A stretch of DNA of 64,000 nucleotides, taken from the NCBI RefSeq assembly GCF_036850765.1, contig NC_089495.1, positions 201,067,847 to 201,131,846 of the forward strand, given 5' to 3'. Of this stretch, positions 20,903 to 30,745 are shown piece after piece. The stretch is from Saccopteryx bilineata (taxonomy: Eukaryota > Chordata > Mammalia > Chiroptera > Emballonuridae). Position 1 is the first letter of the stretch. Each line of letters begins with the position of its first letter. A program made the position numbers and the translations under genes. Under the pieces are notes generated by a model, which worked only from the letters and a program-made list of their open reading frames with translations, was not told the DNA's origin and ran no database searches.

Positions 20903-21439
20903 AAACTTATAAAATTCACTTTGGGTTTGCTGTGATCTGTCTCCTGGGATATAACAGTTAACACGTGTGACTCTGGACAGAGAGATGGCAGATAAACACT
21001 AGATAATATAGGAATGCCTTTTAATATGTAAAGAGACATCTTTCTACCATTGTGTTGGCTTGTAAATTGTTTTCGCCAAAATGATGTACGGCTTGCAAAT
21101 TGAACATGGTCCTATCATGTTAAAGGACATATGACTATAACCAATAGTGGTAAAGGGCTCCTAATTACAATTTTTGCTTCTGTACTTCCCACTTTACAAT
21201 ACTATAAAAACTAGGTAGAACAAAGGGCCAGCGCGCTCTCCCTCAGATTTCTGTCGGAGTTGCCGCCGCATGGCCAAGCTAGACAATAAAGCTTTGATGT
21301 GTAATCGACGGACTTTGTTCGTGTCTTCAATGTTTCGGGTCCCTCTGGATTGGGCTTAACAACTTTTAAATCTGAGTAATAGTCCATTGGACCTCGGTTC
21401 GGCAACCGTGGTACTTGAGTTCTGTCTAGAGAAAAATTC

Positions 21440-22990
21440 AGAGCCAAGACTCAAAATATGAGAAAGTTCATTTAGAAAATCACAGTGGTGGAGGAAATGG
21501 GTTTTAGGTACTTCGGAGAGAAAACGATGCCTGGGCCTGGCCTGTGGTGGCGCAAGCGTCGACCTGGAAATGCTAAGGTCGCCGGTTCAAAACCCTGGGC
21601 TTGCCTGGTCAGGGCACATATGGGAGTTGATGCTTCCAGCTCCTCCCCCCTGTCTCTCTCTCCTCTCTCTCCTCTCTCTCTCTCCTCTCTAAAATGAATA
21701 AATAAAATAAAAATTAAAAAAAAAAAAAGAAAAAGAAAAAGATTAAAAAAAAAAGAAAGAAAACGATGCCTGGGTTTAGGGGGAGGGGGAGGGGAAAGGT
21801 GGACTTTGCTCTTTGGAGGGAAAGCACCCTACGTCCTCCAGCCTAAGGGCTTTAAAGGGCAGAGAGTTCAGGGGAGGGCCCTGGGGAGAATGGCAATTGA
21901 ATATTCATCACATCTCCAGGGTTAGTAGCCTTTCAGGATCATGGTCTCCACTGATTGGTTGGTGCCAGGGGGTCCTTAATCAATGCAGCTGTTCCTGAGG
22001 TCAGTGGAGTCACTTGCCGGGTTTGGCTGTTTTTCTGGGTCTGGAGCTGCAACATAGCTGAGACCTGGCCCATCGACCTTGCTCTGCTCATGTTGTCTAA
22101 CTGCCTACCACCCTTTCCCCTGGGAAGCATCCTCATCTGTTGTTTCTGTTCTGGAGCAGATCTTCCTATCCCCACCACACACAGAAGAAACTCTGCTTGT
22201 TGAAAGGTTTCCATCTTCCAATGACAGTCTTTCTCCCTGTACTTAGTTCTTCTCTTCCAAAATGTCTGTTAAGTATCAAATATAAGAGTCACTAAAGGGG
22301 CTTTAAAATGGTCCTGGAGGCCATGAAGGAAGTGGGTCTTGTGCACATCCTCACCGAATGGAACGTAAACTTTTGAACTGGGCAAAATCATAAATTTTCC
22401 AGAACAAGAACATCTGCGACTTGTCACTGAAACAGATTTTTGCAATCACTTATATTTAGCTACTCTTAAATTTCTGCTGCCAGCACCAATTAAAATTCTT
22501 CATGAATGACTTATGCGAACTTCCCCTTTTTGCCTTTAAAAAACCTCTGGCTGTTGTTCACCAGCCGGACACTGTTTGGGTTGCCACCTGAATCATTATG
22601 CTCTGGTTGCAGTTTCTTCTGATACCAAATAAGCACTGTTCTTTTTCTCGGTGTGATTGTTGCCTCCTGCCAGTTTAGGTTAACACCTCTCTTTCAGTTG
22701 CCTCCTGGAAACCCCAGGTTCTTCGCCTTTGCTATACCTTCCATAAACTTCCCACCTTAGAAGCCTTAGCACCAGGGCATTGGTGGACCACTGCTCTGCA
22801 GACGCAGTGCCACCTAACCAATTCCCCAAGGAGTACTACTCTCCTCCCCAGATTCCAGGGCCAGTTTCCTCCCTGATACTCAGAACACACTAGATAGGGG
22901 ACTTCACTTCCTTTCAGTCTGTTCAACTATAAATGACACATCTCTTTCAAAGGGATAATGGAGGTTTTCAGTCTTGTAAAAAAAATAAAT
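21440..22990. other. Unassigned, LTR-like intergenic sequence
   Basis: Outside the B SINE (21535-21757) I see no ORF. 21775-22230 is GC-richer, and 22500-22690 ('tttaaaaaacctctggctgttg', 'accaaataagcactgttc') looks like the TATA-poly(A) part of an old LTR, but the ends are not identifiable. Confidence 0.3.
21535..21757 (+). mobile_element. SINE type B
   Basis: Head gcctggcctgtggtggcgca with a short internal deletion (the 'gtggataaa' part is missing). TSD agaaaacgatgcctggg at about 21519-21534 and 21758-21774. Confidence 0.9.
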
Positions 22991-23194
22991 ATTTTTATAT
23001 TTTATTTTATTTTTTTATTTATTCATTTTAGAGAGGAGAGGGAGAGAGAGAGAAAGAGAGAGAGAGAGAAGGGGGGAGGAGCTGGAAGCATCAACTTCCA
23101 TATGTGCCTTGACCAGGCAAGCCCAGGGTTTCGAACTGGCGACCTCAGCATTTCCAGGTTGACGCTTTATCCACTGCGCCACCACAGGTCAGGC
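22991..23194 (-). mobile_element. SINE type B
   Basis: Antisense B. TSD agtcttgtaaaaaaaataaa on both sides (22970-22989 and 23195-23214), one of the longest exact duplications in the window. Confidence 0.93.
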
Positions 23195-23449
23195 AGTCTT
23201 GTAAAAAAAATAAATAAATAAATTAGAGCATCTTAAACACGAATACACGTATTGGTCTGCTTTAACTCACTATATATGTAAATTATATATGCTTGTTATG
23301 CAAATGAAACTCCAAAGGCAAATCCTCCAGTCCCACCCAAGTTATTGAGGTTAAGTAGCCACCTTTATAGAAATTCTGAAACTATTTTCCTTGTTAATAA
23401 CAGTGATTAACAAGTCCCAAGCACAGGAATGCCTTTAAACCTTCTCCTT

Positions 23450-23558
23450 AAGTGAGAGAGAGGAAGAGAGACAGGGACAGACAGAAAAGGAAAGAGATGA
23501 GAAGCTTCACCTCATAGTTGCAGCACCTTAGTTGTTCATTGATTGTTTTCTCATATTG
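23450..23558 (-). mobile_element. SINE type C, 5'-truncated
   Basis: agagacagggacagacagaaaagg ... ttcattgattgttttctcatat, then stops. Faces the C copy at 23618-23925 in inverted orientation. Confidence 0.75.
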
Positions 23559-23617
23559 TTACTGGAACAAGGTGGTTCAGGACAGATTGTTGCAATCAAA
23601 GAGACGAACCGAACTGG

Positions 23618-23925
23618 ACTGGGTGTATAAGAGTGTCTTTGCGTCGGACTGGGACACAGAGGATCCAAGTTTTAAACCCTGAGATCACCAGCTTGAGCGT
23701 GGGCTCATGTGGTTTGAGCAAAAGCTCACCAGCTTGAACCCAAAGTCACCAGCTTTAGCAAGAGGTCACTCGGTCTGCTGTAGCCCCCCGGTCAAGGCAT
23801 ATATGAGAAAGCAATCAATGAACAACTAAGGTACCACAACGAAGAATTGATGCTTCTCATCTCTCTCCCTTTCTGTCTGTCCCTATCCGTCTCTCTCTCT
23901 CTGTCTTTCTCTATCACACAAAAAA
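23618..23925 (+). mobile_element. SINE type C, diverged
   Basis: Recognised from gcgtcggactgggacacaga, 'gcttgagcgtgggctcat' and the gtctctctctctctgtctt tail. The head is degraded. Confidence 0.8.
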
Positions 23926-23934
23926 AATAGAACA

Positions 23935-24093
23935 AAACAAAAATTTATTGATTGATTTTCGAGAGAAAGGAAGGGAGAGAACTATAGACAGAAACAATGA
24001 TCTCTTCCTGTATGTGCCCTGACTGGGAAATGAACCCACAACCTTTGAGCATTAGGACGACACTCCAAATCACCGAGCTCTCCAGCCAGAGTG
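23935..24093 (-). mobile_element. SINE type E
   Basis: Antisense, about 160 bp: tttattgattgattttcgag, 'tgtgccctgactgggaaatg', ends ctctccagccagagt. A tRNA-like box B is present as its complement (gggaaatgaaccc). Confidence 0.75.
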
Positions 24094-24532
24094 AGGCTTA
24101 TTTTTATCAGACAAGAAAATAAATACTTTCCTTTTTTGTTTTGTTTTTTTAAGAAAAATAATTTTAGCTTGGCTTTGGGTATATGGGAAAAAAGAATGTC
24201 TTATGGAAGTTAGGTTCGGTAAAGGTTAAAGAGGAAGTAATAAGAGTAGAAGTGGCTTTGAGATCAAGCTGCACTGGCTGAAGAGGAAGCTGTGGAGAAA
24301 TGTAAAAACCACAAGGCTCATGCTGGCAGAAATAAAATTGCCTAGCTTATCTGGGTGGGTGGAAGGTAGTTGGGGAAGGGTAGAGAAGAACTGCTGGGAG
24401 TAGTCAAAGTCATCAATCAATGGGCCTTAAATTAATTGAATGTATAATCTTTTCTAGTCGTAAGAAGCAGAGGAGAGCTTAAGCACTCAAATATCTCAAT
24501 CTGACTTAAGCACAGGGACTGTCTCCAGTAAG
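24094..24532. other. Unassigned intergenic
   Basis: Unique-looking, moderately AT-rich. No repeat or ORF above 64 codons. Confidence 0.5.
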
Positions 24533-24534
24533 TA

Positions 24535-25131
24535 TAGTGTGTCCGTAAAGTCATGGTGCACTTCTGACTGGTCACAGGAAAGCAACAAAAGACAATAGAA
24601 ATGTGAAATTTGCACCAAATAAAAGGAAAACCCTCTCAGTTTCTGTAGGATGATGTGGCAGCATGTGCGCATGCCCAGATGATGACGTAACACCGTGTAT
24701 ACAGGGGAGCAGCCCACGGCCATGCCAGTCGAGATGTGGATGGTACAGAGGAAAGTTCAGTGCGTTCTGTGGCTCACTAAATTTGAATCCGTGACCAAAG
24801 TGCAACGTGAATATCGGCGCATTTATAACAAAGCGCCACCACATAGCAATAACATTACTTGGTGGGATACGCAGTTGAAGGAAATAGGCAGTTTGGTGGA
24901 GAAACCCCGTTCTAGTAGGCCATCAGTCAGTGACGAGTCTGTAGAGGCTATATGGGATAGCTACCTAAGGAACTCTAAAAAATCTGTGCGTGAGCCCACA
25001 TCGAACTGCACTGAATAGGTACGAAACTGGGAGAGTTTTCCTTTTATTTGGTGCAGATTTCACATTTCTATTGTCTTTTGTTGCTTTCCTGTGACAGGTC
25101 AAAAGTGCACCATAACTTTACAGACACACTG
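24535..25131 (+). mobile_element. Tc1/mariner-type element with transposase N-terminus
   Basis: TA duplications at 24533-24534 and 25132-25133 bracket long inverted repeats of about 100 bp (left tagtgtgtccgtaaagtcat, right complement of atnactttacagacacactg). The ORF at 24722-25018 reads VQCVLWLTKFESVTKVQREY and later RPSVSDESVEAIWDSYLRNS, a helix-turn-helix DNA-binding region like that of mariner-type transposases, then stops. The catalytic DD-D/E part is deleted, so it is mobile only in trans, if at all. Confidence 0.85.
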
Positions 25132-25363
25132 TATTTGTTCCCAGGTTGCAGAGTGACTGGATGGAATAGGATCACCAGGACGGTAAGTGGAGCTAAATGA
25201 AGTGGCAAACTGTAGAGTCCCCAACTTTTGGAGTCAGCTTTAAATAATTCTGTCAATTACTGCCTATGGGGCCTTGAGTAAGGAACCAACTAGCACAAGA
25301 TCTAGGGCCCCTAAAAAGCAGGGAATTAGAGGGAAAATAATAAATATGGCAGTAAATCACACT

Positions 25364-25683
25364 GTGTGTGTGTGTGAGTGACAGAGACAGAGGGACAGAT
25401 AGGGACAGACAGATAGGAAGGGAGAGAGGTAAGAAGTACCAATTCTTCGTTGCGACACATTAGTTATTCATTGATTGCTTTCTCATATGGGCCTTGACTG
25501 GGGGGGGGGGGCTACAGCAGACCGAGTAACCCCTTGCTCAAGCCAGCGACATTGGGCTCAAGCTGGTGAGACATGCTCAAACCAGATGAGCCCGCACTCA
25601 AGCTGGCAACCTCGGGGTCTCGAACCTGGGTCCTCCATGTCCCAGTCTGGTGCTCTGTCCACTGTGCCATCACCTGGTTAGGC
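25364..25683 (-). mobile_element. SINE type C
   Basis: Antisense C with an initial (TG)n. TSD aaatcacact at 25354-25363 and 25684-25693. Confidence 0.9.
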
Positions 25684-25693
25684 AAATCACACT

Positions 25694-26139
25694 CTTTAAG
25701 AAACAAAAACAAATAGAAAAATTAAAATTCTCAAAAGCAACCGGTTTGAGTAAATCCAGCAATTAAACATTTGTATTACCTGTTTATATTACCTTCTACT
25801 GCCCAGGAAACTTTTCTGTCAGGGAAGATTTTCCCAGAAGTCTTAAACACAGGTTTTCAAACCAGCTACTTCCAAGTTGAAATGTATTATTGACGTGTGT
25901 GTTATTTGTTGTTACTTTTCCCTCTTATTTTGGTTTCACAAGTTTGGACAACTGTCTGTTCTTTCCTCAAATTATCCTTGGGTTTAAGTGCGTGTTGATC
26001 TGGGTGTGACCCTTCAGTGCAGATGGAGGACAGGTATACCTCTCTATATACTTTCTCTGCAAGTCTATAGGACAAGGAAGCCATTTAAAATTTTTGGTTG
26101 ACTAATTTAAAATAATTTTATATCAAAACGTTCATTACA
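25694..26139. other. Unassigned intergenic
   Basis: AT-rich, no recognisable repeat or gene. Confidence 0.5.
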
Positions 26140-26153
26140 AAACAATTTTTGGT

Positions 26154-26618
26154 GGCCCTGGCCAGTTGGTTCAGTGGTAGAACGTCAACCCGGCATGTGG
26201 ATGTCCCAGGTTCAATTCCTGGCCAGGGCACATGGAAGCGCTCATCTGCTTCTGGCCGGTTCGCTCAGTGGTAGAGCATTGGCCTAATATGTGGATATCC
26301 CAGGTTTGATTTCCAGCCAGGGCACAGGGAAGCAATCATCTACCCCTCCCCCTCTCTTTTCTCTCTGTCTCTCTGTTCTCCTCCAGCAGCCAATGCTCCA
26401 TTGAGCAGAGTTAGCTCGGGCACTGAGGATGGCTCCACCACCTCTGCCTCAGGTACTAGAATGGCTCTGGTTGCAATGGAGCAATGGCCCCGATGGGCAG
26501 AGCATCGCCCCCTGGTGGGCATGCTGGGTGGATCCTGGTCAGGTGCACGCCGGAGTCTGTCTCTCTGCATCCCCGTTTCTCACTTCAGAAAAAAAAACAA
26601 AAAAAAACAAAGCAAAAC
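26154..26618 (+). mobile_element. SINE type A with duplicated tRNA head
   Basis: Two consecutive heads: gccctggccagttggttcag (26154) and tggccggttcgctcagtgg (26252), each with its own A and B boxes and 'ccagggcaca...gaagcnntcatct', then a single body to the A-rich tail. TSD aaaacaattnttgg (about 26140 and 26620). Confidence 0.88.
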
Positions 26619-26639
26619 AAAAAAACAATTGTTGGCAAG

Positions 26640-26840
26640 TGATGAAAAGTTTTGGAACCAGGCTAGATTGCATGAGTTTGAATCTATATTTCATCACTTA
26701 CTAGCTGTGTGACCTTTGGCAAATTACTTATTTTTCCTTACCTTACTTTCTAAGGGTATTGTGATACTTAAATGAATAAATATTTGTAAAGCCTTTAGAA
26801 TAGTACCTGGTAACACAATAAAACTCTTAAGTGTTTTTCT
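26640..26840 (+). mobile_element. MIR element
   Basis: Contains the MIR core cacttactagctgtgtgacc followed by 'ttggcaaattactta', 'taaatgaataaatatttgtaaagcctttagaatagtacctgg'. An ancient mammalian SINE. Confidence 0.85.
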
Positions 26841-26863
26841 AAGACTATTTTGCTCACCACTAG

Positions 26864-27084
26864 TGTAAGGCCAGTGGCCATCGTCATGGCCGTGCAGGTT
26901 TTCATTGGACTCAGGCAGACGGTAAAGAACTGTGGAGTGAGAATGTGGTGGCCAGTCGCAATTTGCAGTCTGCCGCCCTGAGGGCAAGCACCCTTAGCCT
27001 TTCATGGACTATCTACACATGGCTCTGCCCCAATAAAAGCGAGCAAACCTAAAAAACACTTGTTACAAACTAGTTTGCCCAACA
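26864..27084 (-). repeat. 3' LTR of the ERV-L-like provirus, shortened
   Basis: 221 bp against 345 bp for its partner. The middle part with the AATAAA is missing. Shared ends and 'gtaaggccagtggc', 'catggccntgcangttntcattg'. Confidence 0.7.
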
Positions 27085-27536
27085 ATCCACCTCTTTTGCT
27101 CACTTCATAATCCATACCACAGGCATTCCTGAGGGAGGAATGAGGTAAACTACATAAACAAACTACAGCAACAGCACAAGTTATATTGATATAACCACAA
27201 CAATTACAAAGGCGCCCTTTACAAGGTTTCCCTGAGCACCCTTCCCAAGGTGCAAACTGGAGGCCCATCTCTAGCCCCCTACTTAATGGTAGGTGAGAGG
27301 TCCTCAGAGCTGAATCCATGGAAACTTTAAAGTGTCCTAGGTGCGTATCTGAAACTGAATGGGAGCAGCTCTCTGGTGCAGGAGGTCCTCCACTGGAGCT
27401 GGGCACCCCCATCAGGGAGGGTCTCTTATACTGTCCAAAAGCAGCATGTCCATCCAACAGGGGAGCCAGTGCCCCCTCTAGTTGCCTGTAGTCCAAGAGC
27501 CAGTCCGTGCACAGTCAGCCCAACTGTCTGTGCAAA

Positions 27537-28013
27537 TCACCAAGGTAAAGGTCTGTTATATGCAACTAGGTTCACATGGGGCCTCAGGCCTCCCCCTTCA
27601 TCCCAGTGATCATGGCAGCTCTGAAGGTGATGCCCCAAGGAGGAGCACGTGGCAACGGAGGCCAACCTCTCCATCTCTGCTCCAGTGAGCATGATGCCAT
27701 CCACCCCTACATCCCGCGATCGCAGCAGCCTTACCAGAGGCTTAGTAGGTACTCTTTGCTGCTGGGTTTTACCTTCTGGATGACCACCGGCGAAGCTCTG
27801 AGTGTGGACAGCAGCTTCAGCCTGAGTCTCCTCATCCTCAGAAGAGGAGCTGGAAACGCCTGCTCCCGCTGACTCGTAGCCCACTCCACCACTCCACCGG
27901 CACGGCTCCATCGTTGGCTCCTGCAGCTGCCCGTCCTCGGCCTGAAGTTGAACCCACAGTTGTTCCTCCAACAATTGCCACTGCCAACATTCAACTTCCA
28001 GGGCATACTGCAA
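27537..28013 (-). pseudogene. ERV-L-like gag remnant, 158-codon open frame
   Basis: Reads LLEEQLWVQLQAEDGQLQEP (coiled-coil-like), then VSSSSSEDEETQAE (acidic serine run), PTKPLVRLLRSRDVGVDG and LTGAEMERL. That order resembles the gag of ERV-L elements as I remember it. It stops early and there is no zinc knuckle. Confidence 0.5.
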
Positions 28014-28069
28014 CTCACGGACCTGTAGATTGCTTCAGTTCCAGGCAGCGTTGGTGCTCAGCAGCTTTT

Positions 28070-28256
28070 TTTTTTTTTAATTATTTTTATTTATTTATTC
28101 ATTTTTTTAGAGGGGGGAGAGAGACAGAGAGAAGGGGGGAGGAGCAGGAAGCTTCAACTTCCATATGTGCCTTGACCAGGCAAGCCCAGGGTTTTGAACC
28201 AGCAACCTCAGCATTCCAGGTCGATGCTTTATCCACTGCGCCACCACAGGTCAGGC
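28070..28256 (-). mobile_element. SINE type B in the ERV-L leader
   Basis: Antisense B. TSD gctcagcagctttt at 28056-28069 and 28257-28270. Confidence 0.92.
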
Positions 28257-28552
28257 GCTCAGCAGCTTTTGAATCTAGTCGGCCTCCTTTTCTAGCACTC
28301 AACTAGTTCAAGCCCTCACTGGTTCTCAGCCTGCATCTGCAGCTCTTTCTTCAGTGACTGTTCCAGCTCATGACATTGCTGCTGCTCGGTTTGTCCTCAG
28401 GCAGACTCTCGCAGGGCTATAAAAAAAGCCAGCCTGCGGTCCCCAAAAGGACAGTCATGGGGAACTGTAACAACGACCAGTCCTCTATCCACCTCTCAAG
28501 GGTGGCTGCGGCTCCATACCAATCTGATCCAAATCCTGCTTGCTGTGCCAGA

Positions 28553-28897
28553 TGTAAGGCCAGTGGCTGTTATCATGGCCATGCAAGTTCTCATTGCATT
28601 CAGGTAGAAGGTACAGGAACTGTGGAGCCAGAGGATGGTGGGCCATTCCATTTATTAGAGTCTTCCAACAAGCAATCAGGCAGGGAAAAACCACTTCCCT
28701 CTCTCTCAGGACTGACTAGCAAACAGGCTGGCAGGGACACCTTCTCCAACAAATAGCAAACAGTGGCCCCTCCCAATGGTCCTGGGCAATCTGCCGCCCA
28801 TGGTGGCACAGGCTATACACATATGTGCAGCCCCATGCTCATGCATCAATCAGGCAAAATACAAGTGAGCAAGCCTAACACACTTGTTTGCCCAACA
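28553..28897 (-). repeat. 5' LTR of the ERV-L-like provirus
   Basis: On the minus strand: tgttgggcaaacaagtg start, AATAAA in ctctaataaatgg (complement at about 28656-28661), ccttaca end followed by a PBS-like sequence. Confidence 0.7.
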
Positions 28898-29480
28898 TAG
28901 TAGTTATCCTTTTACCAGTTAATTGTGTGGACCAGGACTTACAGGAAAGATTGGGTCCTGCCCACCAGTCGCTAAAGTGAAGGGGGGGGGATGCCTGCCA
29001 TGTTCTCAGGACGTTAGCACCAGGTAGTAAAAGTCCTTGAACGTAAGTTTTAAGTAATCATATTGGCCCCCTCCTTTTCTCTGGGCAGGCGGTTGGGAAG
29101 GAGAGATGGGTTGAGGATTTTTTCGGAAAGAAGTTTGAGGTCAGCTTCCATATGGAAACCTGAAGATAGGCCAAGAGTTCATGGACAGGCATTCCTGGGG
29201 CCCTCTCACTGCCCAGCAATACTGTAGAACTTGTGAAATGCAAGTACACACATTTACATCAAATTTGAATTTGAAATAAAGGCTTGTCCAGTTTTGCTTC
29301 TTGCCAATTTATCTCTCTCTCTCTCTTTGTGAGAGGGACAGACAGGGAGCCAATGAATCTCGTAACTGGGAAGATGCTGATAGCCTGATAGCCTTTTAGG
29401 TTTCTTTTAAGTTTGAGGCATCTGAAACACCGGTAAGCCTGGGGTACTCATTTGAAGGAAGGTACTCTTGATTCACCTTA
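28898..29480. other. Unassigned, upstream of SAMHD1
   Basis: No gene. A G-run at 28982-28990 and a short (TC)n plus 'gagagggacagacaggga' at 29310-29350 that may be a stub of a C SINE. Confidence 0.45.
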
Positions 29481-29833
29481 AGAGTCCCTGCTACGGACGG
29501 TGGCCTGACTTTCACGGGTTCTGGGCACACTCTTCCCTCGCCCCCGCCCTTATTAGCACCACCTTTAGTTCTGCTTCTTGCTGCTCAGTTTAGTTTAAAC
29601 ACCCAGGCGCAGTAGGGAAGCAATGCATGGTCATGGCGCTTGCGCGAGGGGCCAGGCGGCTGAAGTCTCTGGGCTGTCTTGCCCCCACGGTCTGAGCGGC
29701 CAGTGCGCCTGCGCGGCAGGTCAGTAGGCTCGCAACGCTAGGACTCGCTGCCAGTGTCGGGCTGTCAGTGCGCCTGCGCGCGAGCTGGGCGCCGCGGTTC
29801 TTGACTGTGCTGCGCCGGGCGCTGTGTGGAGCC

Positions 29834-30041
29834 ATGCAGGGAGCCGACTCCGAGCAGCCCTCCAAGCGGCCTCGACGCGACGGCAGCCCCAGAACGCCGC
29901 CAAACACCCCTTCTGCTGCGACCGAGAGGTGCCCGGGGACCCCGCTCCACTCCGACAGCAAGACCTGGGGCCCGGAGCAGGTGTGCAGGTTCTTGCAGAG
30001 CAATGGCTTCAAGGATTCCGCCCTGTTGGACCGCGTCCGAG
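29834..30041 (+). CDS. SAMHD1: SAMHD1 exon 1 (coding part)
   Basis: First coding exon of the dNTP triphosphohydrolase SAMHD1, a nuclear restriction factor that depletes dNTPs. ATG at 29834 in context gagccATGc. The protein starts [15 protein letters not shown]. The nuclear localisation signal KRPR sits at residues 11-14, exactly as in the human protein, followed by TP-rich linker ([10 protein letters not shown]) and the start of the SAM domain ([16 protein letters not shown], about residues 48-63). 69 codons plus one base; donor ggtaac. The N-terminal tail diverges from human more than the rest, as expected for this rapidly evolving part. Confidence 0.97.
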
Positions 30042-30100
30042 GTAACAGGGCGAGAGCGCTGGGGGGCTGAGGGACGGCGACCCGAGGCGGGACAGCAGGC

Positions 30101-30250
30101 CTGCGGCGGGGCGCCCTGCGGCGGCGAGCAGGGGGCCTGGAGAAGGACGCGCGGCGGGGCGCCCTGCGGCGGTGAGCAGGGGGCCTGGAGAAGGACGCGT
30201 GGCGGGGCGCCCTGCGGCGGTGAGCAGGGGGCCTGGAGAAGGACGCGCGG
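30101..30250 (+). repeat. 48-bp minisatellite, about 3 copies
   Basis: Unit starting at ggggcgccctgcggcgg recurs at 30108, 30156 and 30204, spacing 48. Copies 2 and 3 contain ggtgagc (GT at 30172 and 30220), a strong 5' splice-site match; copy 1 has gcgagc instead. Confidence 0.95.
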
Positions 30251-30265
30251 CGGGGAAGGGCGTCC

Positions 30266-30745
30266 GGTGGCGGAGGCGCAGCGCGGGGGGCCGGAGGCGG
30301 GAGCGCCCGGCGGGGACCGGGTGGCGGAGGCGCAGCGCAGGGGGCCGGAGGCGGGAGCGCCCGGCGGGGACCGGGTGGCGGAGGCGCAGCGCGGGGGGCC
30401 GGAGGCGGGAGCGCCCGGCGGGGACCGGGTGGCGGAGGCGCAGCGCGGGGGGCCGGAGGCGGGAGCGCCCGGCGGGGACCGGGTGGCGGAGGCGCAGCGC
30501 GGGGGGCCGGAGGCGGGAGCGCCCGGCGGGGACCGGGTGGCGGAGGCGCAGCGCGGGGGGCCGGAGGCGGGAGCGCCCGGCGGGGACCGGGTGGCGGAGG
30601 CGCAGCGCGGGGGGCCGGAGACGGGAGCGCCCGGCGGGGACCGGGTGGCGGAGGCGCAGCGCGGGGGGCCGGAGGCGGGAGTGCCCGGCAGGGACCGGGT
30701 GGCGGAGGCGCAGCGCGGGGGGCCAGAGGCGGGAGCGCCCGGCGG
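30266..30745 (+). repeat. 54-bp minisatellite, about 9 copies
   Basis: gtggcggaggcgcagcgc recurs every 54 bp (30321, 30375, 30429, 30483, 30537, 30591, 30645, 30699). Units are nearly identical with single changes. Each has G-runs (gggggg, gcgggga, ccggagg) compatible with G-quadruplex on the + strand. Because 54 and 48 are multiples of 3, frames stay open across the array by arithmetic, not by coding. Confidence 0.97.

Larger units (their letters stand above)
19920..20956 (+). mobile_element. Solo LTR nested in an LTR; carries an A+B SINE dimer
   Basis: TG (tgttaggttc) to CA (ggatataaca) with a perfect 5-bp TSD gttaa (19915-19919, 20957-20961). TATA cctataaaaagg (20198-20209), AATAAA (20280-20285), tgtgatctgtctcc in U5. 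About 420 bp without the SINE pair, the usual size of a gammaretroviral LTR. Confidence 0.82.
19542..21361 (+). mobile_element. LTR of the same family, containing another LTR
   Basis: Internal start motif tgttgtaaggtacc (19573) and segments such as ctagccaggtaca and gatggcagataaacact align with LTR 17730-19057. The 3' part has TATA ctataaaaactagg (about 21201), AATAAA (21283-21288), a GT-rich U5 and end cttaaca. Flanks ccttt / acttt match at 4 of 5, so boundaries are tentative. LTR 19920-20956 is nested inside. Confidence 0.6.
19150..21440 (-). mobile_element. L1 3'-region fragment, split by an LTR
   Basis: Antisense L1 ORF2/3' phrases: gtggaatcatacagtattt, gcataacatgctcaagattcatcc, and on the far side of the LTR 'ttttaaatctgagtaatagtccattgg' (21365-21391). 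The same phrases appear at 57880-58200. LTR 19542-21361 interrupts it. Confidence 0.65.
26864..28897 (-). mobile_element. ERV-L-like provirus, internally deleted
   Basis: Two related LTRs, 28553-28897 (5' LTR on the minus strand) and 26864-27084 (3' LTR), both tgttgggcaaac... to ...ccttaca. Between them lie a PBS-like tctggcacagcaagcagg (28535-28552), a gag remnant and a purine tract (aaaagaggtgga) next to the 3' LTR. No pol or env. A B SINE is inserted at 28070. TSD not clean (actag / tagta). ERV-L assignment is inferred from the gag style. Confidence 0.65.

Noticed and set aside
20116..21039. 307-codon minus-strand frame
   Set aside because: Antisense of the A+B SINE dimer and LTR.
27537..28013. 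Novel antisense cellular gene
   Set aside because: It sits between two matching LTRs, a PBS-like site and a purine tract, so it is retroviral gag debris.
30266..30745. CRISPR-like array
   Set aside because: Units are continuous without unique spacers, in a vertebrate CpG island.
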